Shown: piece by piece, positions 1 through 8,726 of the stretch
How the letters are laid out: each line of letters opens with the position of its first letter
Numbering within the stretch: position 1 is the first letter of the stretch
NCBI RefSeq assembly: GCF_019243155.1
Contig: NZ_JAFAUS010000172.1
Span: 1 to 43,511 of the forward strand
Length of the DNA stretch: 43,511 nucleotides
Source: Mycobacterium sp.
GTDB lineage: Bacteria; Actinomycetota; Actinomycetes; Mycobacteriales; Mycobacteriaceae
Reading direction: 5' to 3'
Notes under the pieces: generated by a model
What the model was told of the DNA's origin: nothing
The model's input: only the letters and a program-made list of their open reading frames with translations
Database searches by the model: none
Made by a program: the position numbers and the translations under genes

Positions 1-1170
1 GAAGCCGCTGAACTCCAGCGGCCCGATCTTGGCGACCGCGGAGAACCGGGAGATCGTGGCCATCGAGCCCTTGTCGAAGTACTGGAAGGGTTCACGCTCT
101 GCGGGATTCGCGCCACCGAGTTCGGCCTTGATGGCGTTGGCGACGTACTTGGCGCCCTGGATTGCCCCCTGCGCCACCCCTGGCACTCCCTCGACGGCCG
201 CCATGTCGCCGACGACGAACACGTTCGGGTGTCCGGGGACCGACAGGTCGGGCAGCACCTTGACCCGGCCGGCACGGTCGAGTTCGACCTCCGACTGCTC
301 GGCCAGATCCCTGCCCAGACCGCTGGCCTGGACTCCGGCGGACCACACCTTGCAGGCCGACTCGATGCGACGGACGCTGCCGTCGGGGTCCTTCACGGTG
401 ATGCCATTGCGGTCCACGTCGGTGACCATCGCGTCCAGCTGAATCTCCACGCCCATCTTCTCGAGCCGGGCGCGCGCCCGTTCGCCCAGCTTTTCGCCGA
501 ACGGCGGCAGCACCGCGGGAGCGGCGTCCAACAGGATCACGCGCGCCTTGGTGGAGTCGATGTGCCGGAAAGCGCCCTTCAACGTGTATTCGGCCAATTC
601 GGCTATCTGCCCGGCCATTTCGACACCGGTGGGGCCGGCGCCGACCACGGTGAACGTCAGCAGTTTCTTGCGGCGCTCGGGATCGCTTGACCGCTCGGCC
701 TGTTCGAAAGCGCTCAAGATGCGGCCGCGCAACTCCAGCGCATCGTCAATCGACTTCATGCCGGGCGCGAACTCGGCGAAGTGGTCGTTGCCGAAGTACG
801 ACTGGCCGGCGCCCGCGGCGATAATCAAGCTGTCATAAGGCGTGTCGTAGGTGTGGCCGAGCAGCTCCGACACGACGTTGCCGTTGTCCAGGTCGATGTG
901 GGTGACGTTACCCAGCAGCACCTGGACGTTTCGCTGCTTGCGCAGCACCACGCGGGTCGGTGGGGCGATCTCTCCCTCGGAGATGATGCCCGTCGCCACC
1001 TGGTACAGCAGCGGCTGAAACAGGTGATGGGTGGTGCGCGCGATCAACTTGATGTCGACGTTCGCGTGCTTGAGTTTCTTTGCCGCGTTGAGTCCACCGA
1101 AACCCGATCCGATGATGACGACTTGATGGCGACGTTCGGATCCAGCTGTGGTTTCTGGCTGGGGGCTCAT
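1..1170 (-). CDS. ndh: Type II NADH dehydrogenase Ndh (3' end outside window)
   Basis: Single-subunit membrane-peripheral flavoprotein that passes electrons from NADH to menaquinone without pumping protons. The 390 residues visible begin MSPQPETTAG. An FAD-binding GSGFGG (about residues 21-26) lies in VVIIGSGFGGLNAAK, and a second dinucleotide fold is marked by VVGAGPTGVEMAG. The quinone-side text HHLFQPLLYQVATG is typical of mycobacterial Ndh, and identity to M. tuberculosis Rv1854c (from memory) looks very high. The frame stays open to base 1, where the codons read ATISRFSAVAKIGPLEFSGF, so roughly 70 C-terminal residues are missing. The start is the ATG whose first base is 1170. A TAGCGT hexamer on this strand (1224-1229) is a possible -10, giving a short leader. 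The upstream gap 1171-1348 holds nothing else that I recognise. Confidence 0.96.
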   Translation of the reverse strand, partial: MSPQPETTAGSERRHQVVIIGSGFGGLNAAKKLKHANVDIKLIARTTHHLFQPLLYQVATGIISEGEIAPPTRVVLRKQRNVQVLLGNVTHIDLDNGNVVSELLGHTYDTPYDSLIIAAGAGQSYFGNDHFAEFAPGMKSIDDALELRGRILSAFEQAERSSDPERRKKLLTFTVVGAGPTGVEMAGQIAELAEYTLKGAFRHIDSTKARVILLDAAPAVLPPFGEKLGERARARLEKMGVEIQLDAMVTDVDRNGITVKDPDGSVRRIESACKVWSAGVQASGLGRDLAEQSEVELDRAGRVKVLPDLSVPGHPNVFVVGDMAAVEGVPGVAQGAIQGAKYVANAIKAELGGANPAEREPFQYFDKGSMATISRFSAVAKIGPLEFSGF

Positions 1171-1348
1171 GGATTCCGATGCTCCTGACGCGGGCTTTTG
1201 GACATGCGAGTGCATTAGCTACCACGCTAGTCAGGCGAATACCCCGAAACCTAGCTGGTACGCCTGTGTAATCAACCACATCGCAACATCACGCCTGGTC
1301 GGTGAACGTGATGCTCGTCATGTCCCAATGCGCCCGGGGCGCGCCAAC

Positions 1349-2275
1349 TTACACGCCGACGACGGGACGCAGCGCTTCGCCGATAGCGGTCACCACACCG
1401 GGGGTGTAGAAGGGCAGGTTGATGATCACCCCGTCGATCCCGGCGTCGAGCACCTTGGTCTTCAGCTGTTCGGCGACCGATTCCGGCGAGCCGACGACCA
1501 TGCGCTGCGTCATCTCCGCGGGAATCTGATCGGGCTTCATATTCTCGTCGGCCAGCACGGTTGTCAGCGTGCTGGTCTCCAGCGTCGCCGGGTCGCGGCC
1601 GGCCTCTTCGCAGCTGCGACGCACAACCTCAACCTTGCGGGCCAGCTCGTCGAATCCGGCGATGATGTTCAGGTGATCGAAATGCCTTGCGGCTAGCGGA
1701 ATTGTCTTCTTTTCACCGCTGCCGCCGATCATCAGCGGAATGTGGTCGCGCAAGCGGGGGTTCGCAAGCGCCTCGCTGACCTGGTACCACTGCCCCGAAA
1801 AGGTCGGCCGCTCGCCCTTGATCATCGGCAGGATGATCTGCAGGGCCTCTTCGAGCCGGTTGAATCTGTCGGTGAAGGTGCCGAATTCGAAGCCCAGCTG
1901 TTCGTGTTCGAGTTCGAACCAGCCGGTGCCGATGCCCAGAATCGCGCGGCCCTGGCTCACCACGTCGAGCGTGGTGATGACCTTGGCGAGCAGCGTGGGG
2001 TTGCGGTACGTGTTACCGGTTACCAGGGTCCCCAGCTGCACCCGTTCGGTGGCGGTGGCCAGCGCGCCCAGGGCGGTGTAGGCCTCCAGCATCGGCTGGT
2101 CGGGGGACCCCAGCATCGGCAGTTGATAGAAGTGGTCCATCACGAAAACCGAATCGAATCCGGCCGATTCGGCTTCGCGGGCTTGAGCGATGACGGTGGG
2201 GAAGAGCTCCTCCACCCCGGTGCCGTAGGAAAAGTTGGGAATCTGCAAACCAAGTCGAATAGCCACGCTAGTCAC
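1349..2275 (-). CDS. LLM-class F420-dependent oxidoreductase (Rv1855c-like)
   Basis: A 308-residue TIM-barrel protein of the luciferase-like monooxygenase superfamily, in the subgroup that in mycobacteria usually uses coenzyme F420. The sequence opens IRLGLQIPNFSYG and continues with FDSVFVMDHFYQLPMLG, ATERVQLGTLVTGNTYRNP, ILGIGTGWFELEHEQLGFEFG and IPLMIGGSGEKKT, all characteristic of the family. The substrate is unknown. It matches Rv1855c in length and neighbourhood. The longest start is GTG at 2275. A TACGGT hexamer ends 7 nt before an in-frame GTG at 2266, so a leaderless start three codons later is possible. The SDR gene upstream (stop at 2315) is 39 nt away on the same strand, so co-transcription is plausible. 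Confidence 0.93.
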   Translation of the reverse strand: MTSVAIRLGLQIPNFSYGTGVEELFPTVIAQAREAESAGFDSVFVMDHFYQLPMLGSPDQPMLEAYTALGALATATERVQLGTLVTGNTYRNPTLLAKVITTLDVVSQGRAILGIGTGWFELEHEQLGFEFGTFTDRFNRLEEALQIILPMIKGERPTFSGQWYQVSEALANPRLRDHIPLMIGGSGEKKTIPLAARHFDHLNIIAGFDELARKVEVVRRSCEEAGRDPATLETSTLTTVLADENMKPDQIPAEMTQRMVVGSPESVAEQLKTKVLDAGIDGVIINLPFYTPGVVTAIGEALRPVVGV

Positions 2276-2314
2276 CGTAACGACCAGCGCGGTGTTCGAG
2301 GAAGGGTGTGCGCT

Positions 2315-2992
2315 CTAGGCGAAATGCGCGAGCGCGCCGTGGCTCACGTGCAACGTCTGGCCGGTGATGTGGCGGGCCGCCGGAGTGGTCAGGAACAGTG
2401 CGAGGCGAGCGACCTCGGCGGCCACCGGCGGGGGCGTGCGCGAGAGTCCGTCGTACCCGGCCTGCGCGCTGCGCCCGCTCGCCACCGCGTTCACGGTGAT
2501 CCCGCGGGTGCCGAAGATGCCGGCCTGCCCCGCGACCCAATTCGAAAGCGCCGCTTTGACTGCGGCGTCGACGCTGCCCGCGGGCGGGTTCTCGGTCACG
2601 ACGCTGATGATGGAGCCTCCCGAGCGCAGGTGGTCGCCGACGGCCTGCACGGTCAGCACCGCTGACAGCACGGTCGCGTCGAGGGCGGCGCCCCACGCTT
2701 TGGACGTGTCGGACAACGAGTAGGTGCGCGGGTCGCCCGAGTCCCAGGACGGAGCCGGCACGTTGATGATGGTGTCGAGGTGATGCGGGAACAGGCCACG
2801 CACCGATTCGAGGCTGCCCGGGTCGGTGGTGTCGCAGACGATCGCGTCCGCGTCCAGCTCCTTGGCGGCGATCTCCAGGTCGTCACGTCGCGCGCCCACG
2901 AGGGTCACCTTGTGACCGGCGTCGTGAAAGCCTTCGGCTACCGTGCGCCCCAGTTCGGTGTCCCCACCGGTGACCAGCACCTCCACTGCCAT
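2315..2992 (-). CDS. SDR-family oxidoreductase (Rv1856c-like)
   Basis: Short-chain dehydrogenase/reductase of 225 residues. The N-terminus MAVEVLVTGGDTELGRTVA is a Rossmann fold whose glycine motif is altered (TGGDTELG rather than TGxxxGIG). VTLVGARRDDLE and DADAIVCDTTDP are standard SDR strands. The catalytic Tyr-x-x-x-Lys is not obvious: the region that should hold it reads VDAAVKAALSNWVAGQAG, with Val-Asp-Ala-Ala-Val-Lys. Activity may therefore be altered. ITVNAVASGRSA corresponds to the NAV-P-G segment, and the C-terminus GQTLHVSHGALA is typical. The start is ATG at 2992 because GAGGAGG lies just upstream; an open frame extends further but has no ribosome site. It diverges from modA across 243 bp. 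Confidence 0.9.
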   Translation of the reverse strand: MAVEVLVTGGDTELGRTVAEGFHDAGHKVTLVGARRDDLEIAAKELDADAIVCDTTDPGSLESVRGLFPHHLDTIINVPAPSWDSGDPRTYSLSDTSKAWGAALDATVLSAVLTVQAVGDHLRSGGSIISVVTENPPAGSVDAAVKAALSNWVAGQAGIFGTRGITVNAVASGRSAQAGYDGLSRTPPPVAAEVARLALFLTTPAARHITGQTLHVSHGALAHFA

Positions 2993-3084
2993 GACCTCCT
3001 CGTGTTCAACCTTGAACCCAGACCTTGGCGGTTCCGTCTGGCAAACCACCGAAGAGACTTGCCTGGGATCTCAGCGCGTTATGG

Positions 3085-3121
3085 CATCACTGTTGGTGAT
3101 GTTACTGGACAGTAGCTACTC
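3085..3121. promoter_or_regulatory. Dyads in the SDR/modA divergent promoter region
   Basis: Two inverted repeats lie side by side between the divergent SDR and modA genes. CATCAC-N5-GTGATG spans 3085-3101. The perfect 10-bp palindrome AGTAGCTACT spans 3111-3120. They are candidate operators, since molybdate uptake operons are commonly regulated. I see no resemblance to an E. coli ModE site that I could defend, and the protein that binds is unknown. Confidence 0.3.
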
Positions 3122-3223
3122 GGCGAAATCTCCGGCGCCGCGACGCGCGGATCATTTGCGTAACTATTCGGCCGCCGCTCTTTTGCGCCCGTTTTGCCGT
3201 AGGCGGACCGCATCGTCGGCGGT

Positions 3224-3229
3224 TAGGGT
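3224..3229 (+). promoter_or_regulatory. -10 element for leaderless modA
   Basis: TAGGGT is followed by 6 nt and then the modA ATG at 3236, with no Shine-Dalgarno sequence. This matches the mycobacterial TANNNT leaderless spacing, with transcription beginning at the first base of the start codon. It also fixes the modA start. Confidence 0.5.
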
Positions 3230-3235
3230 GCATCC

Positions 3236-4024
3236 ATGCGTCGGATTCCGATCCTGGCCGGTGTGGGTGTGACGATGCTGATGGCCGGGTTGATCGGCTG
3301 TAGTTCGAAATCATCCTCGTCCTCGTCTTCCCAGCCCTCCCAGGCCTCCGAGGGAAAGATCGTGGTCTTCGCCGCCGCCTCGCTGAAGCCCGCGTTCACG
3401 CAGCTCAGTCAGCAGTTCAAATCCGACAACCCGGGCAGCAGCGTCGATTTCGAGTTCGGTGGCTCATCGGACCTCGCGACACAGCTGACCCAGGGCGCGA
3501 CCGCCGACCTCTTCGCATCGGCCGACACCGCGCAGATGGACAAGGTGGTCAAGGCGGGCCTGACGGCCGGCACTCCGACGAACTTCGCGTCGAACACGCT
3601 CGTCATCGTCACCGCGCCGGGCAATCCCAAGCACATCGGAACGCTCGCCGACCTGACCAGGCCCGGCCTCAGCGTGGTGACGTGCCAGCAGCCGGTGCCG
3701 TGCGGATCGGCGACCCAGCGCATCGAAGGCAGCACGGGCATTCACCTCAACCCGGTCAGTGAGGAACTCAGCGTCACCGACGTTCTGAACAAGGTCACCA
3801 CCGGGCAGGCGGACGCCGGCCTGGTCTACGTCACCGATGCCCACAGCGCCGGCAGCAAGGTCGCGACCGTCAACTTCCCGGAGGCGGCCGGCGCGGTGAA
3901 CGTCTATCCCATCGCCGTGTTGAAGGGCGCGCCCCAGTCGGGGATCGCGCAGAAGTTTGTCGCCCTGGTGACCGGCGACAAAGGGCAGAACGTCTTGGCC
4001 CAGGCCGGCTTCGCGAAACCCTGA
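3236..4024 (+). CDS. modA: Molybdate-binding lipoprotein ModA
   Basis: Periplasmic-side substrate-binding lipoprotein of the molybdate ABC transporter, 262 residues. A lipoprotein signal ends in LIGC (Cys22 lipidated), followed by a Ser-rich tether. The mature domain has IVVFAAASLKPAFTQL, FEFGGSSDLATQLTQGATADLFASAD and VPCGSATQRIE, the family's oxyanion-binding and hinge segments. The C-terminal DAGLVYVTDA and YPIAVLKGA are also typical. It is the first gene of modABC, with the modB start 6 nt after its stop. It matches Rv1857 in context. The ATG at 3236 is supported by the leaderless -10 upstream. Confidence 0.96.
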   Translation: MRRIPILAGVGVTMLMAGLIGCSSKSSSSSSSQPSQASEGKIVVFAAASLKPAFTQLSQQFKSDNPGSSVDFEFGGSSDLATQLTQGATADLFASADTAQMDKVVKAGLTAGTPTNFASNTLVIVTAPGNPKHIGTLADLTRPGLSVVTCQQPVPCGSATQRIEGSTGIHLNPVSEELSVTDVLNKVTTGQADAGLVYVTDAHSAGSKVATVNFPEAAGAVNVYPIAVLKGAPQSGIAQKFVALVTGDKGQNVLAQAGFAKP

Positions 4025-4030
4025 TTCACC

Positions 4031-4834
4031 GTGTATCGGCCGACGGACGTGCCGCGCTGGGTATTCGTGCCGGCCGCCATGGGAACCGCCTTCGTGGTGC
4101 TGCCGTTGGTGGCGATCGCGGTCAAGGTTGACTGGCCGAATTTCTGGTCACTGATCACCAGCTCGTCGTCGAAGACGGCGCTTTTGCTGAGCCTGAAAAC
4201 GGCCGCCGCCAGCACCACGCTGTGCGTGCTGTTCGGCGTTCCGATGGCGCTGGTGCTGGCGCGCAGCACGGCGCGACCGGTCCGGTTGCTGCGCCCGCTG
4301 ATCCTGCTGCCGCTGGTGCTGCCGCCGGTGGTAGGCGGGATCGCGCTGCTCTACGCGTTCGGCCGGGTCGGACTACTCGGTCGGTACCTCGAGGCCGCCG
4401 GCCTCAGCATCGCGTTCAGCACCACCGCCGTGGTGTTGGCGCAGACGTTCGTCTCGCTGCCGTTCCTGGTGATTTCGCTGGAAGGCGCCGCGCGCACCGC
4501 GCGCGCCGACTTCGAGGTGGTGGCGGCGACGCTGGGGGCGCGGCCCAGCACGATCTGGTGGCGCGTCACGCTGCCGTTGCTGCTGCCGGGCATGGTTTCC
4601 GGCGCGGTGCTGGCGTTCGCCCGCTCCCTGGGGGAGTTCGGCGCGACGCTGACCTTCGCGGGCTCCCGGCAAGGTGTCACCCGCACGCTGCCCCTGGAGA
4701 TCTACTTGCAACGGGTGAGCGACGCCGATGCGGCGGTCGCGTTGTCGATCCTGCTGGTGGCGGTGGCGGCGCTGGTGGTGCTGGGTGTGGGCGCCCGGCG
4801 CCTGGCCGGGACCGACACGAGGTGGCGGCTGTGA
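4031..4834 (+). CDS. modB: Molybdate ABC transporter permease ModB
   Basis: Integral membrane permease of 267 residues with about five or six membrane segments, such as [22 protein letters not shown] and [21 protein letters not shown]. The cytoplasmic EAA loop that contacts the ATPase is visible as [20 protein letters not shown], followed by [31 protein letters not shown]. The start is a GTG at 4031. The stop TGA overlaps the GTG start of modC (GTGA at 4831-4834), which indicates translational coupling within the modABC operon. Confidence 0.95.
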   Translation: MYRPTDVPRWVFVPAAMGTAFVVLPLVAIAVKVDWPNFWSLITSSSSKTALLLSLKTAAASTTLCVLFGVPMALVLARSTARPVRLLRPLILLPLVLPPVVGGIALLYAFGRVGLLGRYLEAAGLSIAFSTTAVVLAQTFVSLPFLVISLEGAARTARADFEVVAATLGARPSTIWWRVTLPLLLPGMVSGAVLAFARSLGEFGATLTFAGSRQGVTRTLPLEIYLQRVSDADAAVALSILLVAVAALVVLGVGARRLAGTDTRWRL

Positions 4835-5940
4835 GCGAGTTGTCGCTGCGCGCCGTGGTGGCGGATCGAGACGTGGACGTCGAGTTCTCGGTGGCCGCGG
4901 GCGAGGTGCTTGCGGTGTTGGGGCCAAATGGGGCGGGCAAGTCGACCGTCCTGCACGTCATCGCGGGCCTGGTTCGCCCCGATGACGGCCTGGTGCGGTT
5001 GGGGGACCGGGTGCTGACCGACACCGCGGCCGGGGTCGACGTGGCCACACATGACCGGCGGGTGGGGCTGCTGCTGCAGGACCCATTGCTGTTTCCGCAC
5101 ATGAGCGTCGCCGCCAATGTCGCCTTCGGGCCGCACAGCCGTCCCGGGTGGTTCCGCACGCTCCGTACGGATCGCGCACGGGAGAAGGCGACGGCGCTGC
5201 GCTGGTTGCGCGAGGTGGATGCCGAGAACCTCGCCGACCGGAAACCCAGGCAGCTGTCCGGCGGTCAGGCCCAACGGGTGGCAATCGCGCGCGCCCTGGC
5301 GGCCGAACCCGACATGCTGCTGCTCGACGAGCCGCTCACCGGCCTGGACGTCGGCGCGGCCGCGGCGATCCGCGCGGTGCTGCGCGGCGTCGTCAGCCGC
5401 ACCGGCTGCGCGGTCATCCTGATCACCCATGACCTCTTGGACGTCTTTACCCTGGCCGACCGGGTCCTGGTGCTCGAGTCCGGCAAGGTCGCCGAGATCG
5501 GTCCCGTGTCGGAGGTGCTGACCGCGCCGCGCAGTCACTTCGGGGCTCGCATCGCCGGCATCAACCTGGTCAACGGCACCATCGACCCTGACGGCTCACT
5601 GTGCACACTCTCGGGCGCGCGCTGGCACGCCGTTCAGGAGCAGGGCCAGGGGCTCGCGGCCGGCCGGAATGCAATAGCGGTGTTCCCTCCCACGGCGGTG
5701 GCCGTCTACCGGGACGAACCCCACGGCAGCCCCCGCAATAGCGTCGAAGTCGCCGTGGCGGAGATGGACATCCGCGGGTCAGCGGTGTTAGTACGCGGCG
5801 ATCAGCAACCGGACGGCGCGCCGGGCCTGGCCGCGGAAATCACCGTCGACGCGGCCGCAGAACTGCGGCTGACGCCGGGGGAGCGGGTGTGGTTCTCCAT
5901 CAAAGCCGCCGAAGTGGCGTTCTACCCGGCACCGCATTGA
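4831..5940 (+). CDS. modC: Molybdate ABC transporter ATPase ModC
   Basis: Cytoplasmic ATPase of 369 residues that powers molybdate import. It has Walker [10 protein letters not shown] (residues 31-39), Q-loop [11 protein letters not shown] (about 81-91), ABC signature LSGGQ (142-146), Walker B MLLLDEP with catalytic Glu167, and the switch His in ILITHD. The last 100 or so residues carry a TOBE/MOP-like domain ([20 protein letters not shown] and [22 protein letters not shown]), which in this family binds oxyanion and tunes transport. A longer open frame extends upstream to 4222, but that part overlaps modB in another frame. The GTG at 4831, coupled to the modB stop, gives the expected length. 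Confidence 0.95.
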   Translation: MSELSLRAVVADRDVDVEFSVAAGEVLAVLGPNGAGKSTVLHVIAGLVRPDDGLVRLGDRVLTDTAAGVDVATHDRRVGLLLQDPLLFPHMSVAANVAFGPHSRPGWFRTLRTDRAREKATALRWLREVDAENLADRKPRQLSGGQAQRVAIARALAAEPDMLLLDEPLTGLDVGAAAAIRAVLRGVVSRTGCAVILITHDLLDVFTLADRVLVLESGKVAEIGPVSEVLTAPRSHFGARIAGINLVNGTIDPDGSLCTLSGARWHAVQEQGQGLAAGRNAIAVFPPTAVAVYRDEPHGSPRNSVEVAVAEMDIRGSAVLVRGDQQPDGAPGLAAEITVDAAAELRLTPGERVWFSIKAAEVAFYPAPH

Positions 5941-6000
5941 GATGGTCGTTCGCGCCCGGATCGCGCGCGAAAAAATTGGCAAAACTGCAGTGCATTAGTC

Positions 6001-6040
6001 CGCAAGGCATCCTTGCGTCACAGCCGTAACGCGGTAGGTT
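6001..6040 (+). promoter_or_regulatory. apa promoter with a perfect palindrome over the -35
   Basis: CGCAAGG-CAT-CCTTGCG is a perfect 7-bp inverted repeat at 6001-6017. Its right arm overlaps a -35-like TTGCGT (6013-6018). After 16 nt comes a -10-like TAGGTT (6035-6040), then 7 nt to the apa ATG with no Shine-Dalgarno sequence. This reads as a leaderless apa promoter with a repressor-type operator. The palindrome could alternatively end the modC transcript 60 nt upstream. Confidence 0.5.
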
Positions 6041-6047
6041 CGTCGCC

Positions 6048-7196
6048 ATGGATCAGGTGGAACCGACCCCGACACGTCGCAAAGGAATGTGGGCGAGCCT
6101 GGCGATCGCCACGGTGACCGGCGCCAGCGCGCTCACCCTCGCGATGCCGGCGACCTCGTACGCCGATCCCGAGGTTCCGACCCCCGTCCCGCCGAGCACG
6201 ACGACCGCGGCCCCGCCCGTGGCGCCCGCACCCGCCGCCCAGGCGCCGAACGGCCAACCGGCGCCGGTGGATCCGAATGCGGCGGCTGCCCCGAATGCCG
6301 CACCGCCGCCGACGGCCGCCCCCAATGCGGCACCGCCACCGCCGGCCGCTCCGAACGCGGCACCGCCACCGCCCGTCGACCCGAACGCGCCGCCCCCACC
6401 TGCGGTGGATCCGAACGTCGGGCGACTCACCGACGCGGTCGGCGGGTTCAGCTACGTCCTTCCGCCCGGTTGGGTGCAGTCAGATGCGGCCCACCTCGAT
6501 TACGGCTCGTCGCTGCTGAGTAAGACCGTCGGACCGCCGCCGATGCCCGACCAGGCACCGCCGGTCGCCAACGACACCCGCATCGTGATGGGGCGCCTGG
6601 ATCAAAAGCTTTACGCCAGTGCCGAAGCCAACAACGCCAAGGCCGCGGTTCGGCTGGGCTCGGACATGGGTGAGTTCTTCATGCCGTATCCCGGCACCCG
6701 GATCAACCAGGAAACCTCCACACTCGGCGGAGCCAACGGCATCACCGGCAGCGCGTCCTACTACGAGGTCAAGTTCAGCGATTCCTCCAAGCCGAACGGA
6801 CAGATCTGGACGGGCGTCGTCGGCACGCCCGCGACGAGCGCGACGAACGGACCCCCGCAACGCTGGTTCGTGGTGTGGCTCGGCACCGCCAACGACCCCG
6901 TCGACAAGGGCGCGGCCAAGGCGCTGGCGGAGTCGATTCAGCCCGCGACAGGACCCGCGGCACCGGCTCCGGGTGCGCCCGCACCTGGCACCGCGCCGGG
7001 CCCGGGGGGGCCGGCCGCTCCGGCAGCGCCCGCGCCAGTCCCGGCGGCGCCGGCCGCTCCGGCAGCACCGGCCCCGGTTCCAGGGGCACCCGCCCCGGCG
7101 GCCCCTGCTCCTGCCCCTGCGGCGCCGGCGCCGGCTCCGGCGGGCGAGGTCACTCCGACTCCCGTGCCAACGCCCCAACGGACACAGTCCGCCTGA
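6048..7196 (+). CDS. apa: Ala/Pro-rich secreted antigen Apa (FAP, 45/47-kDa antigen; ModD)
   Basis: Secreted O-mannosylated glycoprotein that binds fibronectin and is a major culture-filtrate antigen of mycobacteria. The 382 residues begin with a signal peptide, cleaved probably after SYA (A39) to leave [10 protein letters not shown] Pro/Ala/Asn-rich stretch of degenerate repeats (NAAPPPxA) runs to about residue 125. The globular domain (about 126-300) contains [15 protein letters not shown] and [20 protein letters not shown]. It ends in a low-complexity APAPGAP tail of about 80 residues. The wording is closer to the M. avium FAP than to M. tuberculosis Rv1860. It sits directly after modABC, hence the old name modD, although it has its own likely promoter and no known molybdate role. 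Confidence 0.95.
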   Translation: MDQVEPTPTRRKGMWASLAIATVTGASALTLAMPATSYADPEVPTPVPPSTTTAAPPVAPAPAAQAPNGQPAPVDPNAAAAPNAAPPPTAAPNAAPPPPAAPNAAPPPPVDPNAPPPPAVDPNVGRLTDAVGGFSYVLPPGWVQSDAAHLDYGSSLLSKTVGPPPMPDQAPPVANDTRIVMGRLDQKLYASAEANNAKAAVRLGSDMGEFFMPYPGTRINQETSTLGGANGITGSASYYEVKFSDSSKPNGQIWTGVVGTPATSATNGPPQRWFVVWLGTANDPVDKGAAKALAESIQPATGPAAPAPGAPAPGTAPGPGGPAAPAAPAPVPAAPAAPAAPAPVPGAPAPAAPAPAPAAPAPAPAGEVTPTPVPTPQRTQSA

Positions 7197-7220
7197 CCCT
7201 GGCCCAAGGGCTCCTTCGTA

Positions 7221-7237
7221 CCGCTCGGAGTGAGCGG
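7221..7237 (+). terminator. Stem-loop after apa
   Basis: CCGCTC-GGAGT-GAGCGG forms a 6-bp GC-rich stem 24 nt after the apa stop. No T-tract follows, which is usual for mycobacterial terminators. The next gene has its own ribosome site and probably its own promoter (TATACC near 7282). Confidence 0.4.
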
Positions 7238-7342
7238 GTAACCGTCGCCAATTCGGCGCTCGTTTCGTGATGGAAAGCGGGTATACCGAGATGACGGCCC
7301 AGCAAACAGCTGGGCGTTGCCATCGATTGCAAGGAGACCCGC

Positions 7343-7642
7343 ATGTACGTCATGGCAGCTACTGAATATCTGGCCCGTTCGAGCACCCTTACCAGCGTCG
7401 GCTGGATCGGCTACATCATCATCGGCGGTCTGGCGGGCGCGGTCGCCAGCAGAATCATCAGGGGTAGCGGCGCCGGCATCCTGATGGACATCGTGATCGG
7501 CATCGTGGGCGCGCTGATCGGCGGGTTCATCCTGAGCTTCTTCGTCAACACGGCCGGTGGCGGCCTGATCTTCACCTTCTTCACCGCACTTCTCGGCGCC
7601 CTGATCCTGCTCTGGGTCGTCGGGATGGTCCGACGAACCTAA
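7343..7642 (+). CDS. GlsB/YeaQ/YmgE-family small membrane protein (Rv1861-like)
   Basis: A 99-residue integral membrane protein with three hydrophobic segments: WIGYIIIGGLAGAVAS, IVIGIVGALIGGFILSFFV and FTFFTALLGALILLWVVGMV. The Gly-rich GGLAGAVASRIIRGSGAG loop and its partner are the mark of the transglycosylase-associated/YeaQ family. Members are often stress-induced, but their biochemical role is not established. The AAGGAG ribosome site upstream supports the ATG at 7343. An internal ATG at residue 4 is an alternative. It matches Rv1861 in size and position between apa and adhA. Confidence 0.88.
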   Translation: MYVMAATEYLARSSTLTSVGWIGYIIIGGLAGAVASRIIRGSGAGILMDIVIGIVGALIGGFILSFFVNTAGGGLIFTFFTALLGALILLWVVGMVRRT

Positions 7643-7691
7643 CCCCCGGTAAACCCGTTGCGGCCGTGGTGGTTAGCGGCATGATGGATTG

Positions 7692-8720
7692 ATGCCGTCG
7701 CCGCTGACCACCACGACAATGCGGGCGTGGCAGGTGCGCAGCCCCGGGCCGATGGACACCGGCCCGCTCGAGCAGGTCACGACCGAGGTGCCGCGGCCCG
7801 GGCCGTCGGAGCTGCTGGTGGCCGTGCGCGCCTGCGGGGTCTGCCGCACCGACCTGCACGTCACCGAGGGTGACCTTCCCGTCCACCGCGACCGGGTGAC
7901 GCCCGGCCACGAGGTGGTGGGGGAGGTCGTCGAAGTAGGCGCCGACGCCGGAGACGAATTCCATGCGGGCGACCGGGTGGGCATCGCCTGGCTGCGCCAC
8001 ACCTGCGGTGTCTGCAAGTATTGCCGCCGCGGCGACGAGAACCTGTGCCCCGAGTCCCGCTACACGGGGTGGGACGCCAACGGCGGATACGCCGAATTCG
8101 CCACTGTGCCCGCCGCATTCGCCCACCATTTGCCGAGCGGCTACAGCGACAGCGAGCTCGCGCCGTTGTTGTGCGCCGGCATCATCGGATACCGCTCTCT
8201 GCAACGTGCCGACCTACCGCCGGCCGGACGCCTCGGGCTCTACGGTTTCGGCGGCAGCGCGCACATCACCGCACAGGTGGCGTTGGCACAGGGCGCCGAG
8301 GTGCACGTGATGACCCGCGGAGTGCAGGCACAGCAGCTGGCGCTGAAGCTCGGTGCCGCGTCGGCTCAGGGTGCGGCCGACCCGCCGCCGGTGCCATTGG
8401 ACGCCGCAATACTTTTCGCGCCCGTCGGCGATCTGGTGCTGCCCGCCCTCGAGGCGCTGGATCGAGGCGGCACATTGTCGATAGCCGGGATCCACCTATC
8501 CGACATCCCGGCCCTCAATTACCAGCGGCATCTGTTTCAGGAGCGCCAGGTGCGGTCGGTCACATCCAATACCCGGGGCGACGCGCGTGCGTTCCTCGCC
8601 TTCGCGGGCGAGCACCACATCGAGGTGACGACGCCGGAGTACCCACTCGGGGAAGCCGATCGGGCGCTGTCGGATCTCAGCGCGGGCCGGATCGCGGGCG
8701 CGGCGGTGCTGCTGGTCTGA
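7692..8720 (+). CDS. adhA: Zinc-dependent alcohol dehydrogenase AdhA
   Basis: Medium-chain NAD(P)-dependent alcohol dehydrogenase, 342 residues. The catalytic zinc ligands are visible as [10 protein letters not shown] (Cys51) and PGHEVVGEV (His73-Glu74). The structural zinc lobe is [15 protein letters not shown] (Cys105, 108, 111, 119). The cofactor fold is [28 protein letters not shown]. It corresponds to Rv1862. The ATG at 7692 is preferred; a TTG three bases upstream and an ATG at 7722 are alternatives, and no clear ribosome site decides between them. It converges with the CPBP protease gene, whose stop lies only 6 nt away, so the two transcripts probably interfere or overlap. Confidence 0.92.
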   Translation: MPSPLTTTTMRAWQVRSPGPMDTGPLEQVTTEVPRPGPSELLVAVRACGVCRTDLHVTEGDLPVHRDRVTPGHEVVGEVVEVGADAGDEFHAGDRVGIAWLRHTCGVCKYCRRGDENLCPESRYTGWDANGGYAEFATVPAAFAHHLPSGYSDSELAPLLCAGIIGYRSLQRADLPPAGRLGLYGFGGSAHITAQVALAQGAEVHVMTRGVQAQQLALKLGAASAQGAADPPPVPLDAAILFAPVGDLVLPALEALDRGGTLSIAGIHLSDIPALNYQRHLFQERQVRSVTSNTRGDARAFLAFAGEHHIEVTTPEYPLGEADRALSDLSAGRIAGAAVLLV

Positions 8721-8726
8721 GCCCTC

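Noticed and set aside
2993..3235. A molybdenum-cofactor riboswitch before modA
   Set aside because: No Moco-RNA-like helices were found, and the likely leaderless modA transcript leaves no 5' leader to hold one.
4222..4830. A 203-codon in-frame extension upstream of modC
   Set aside because: It overlaps modB in another frame and is low-complexity Arg/Gly/Ala. The coupled GTG at 4831 gives the normal ModC length.
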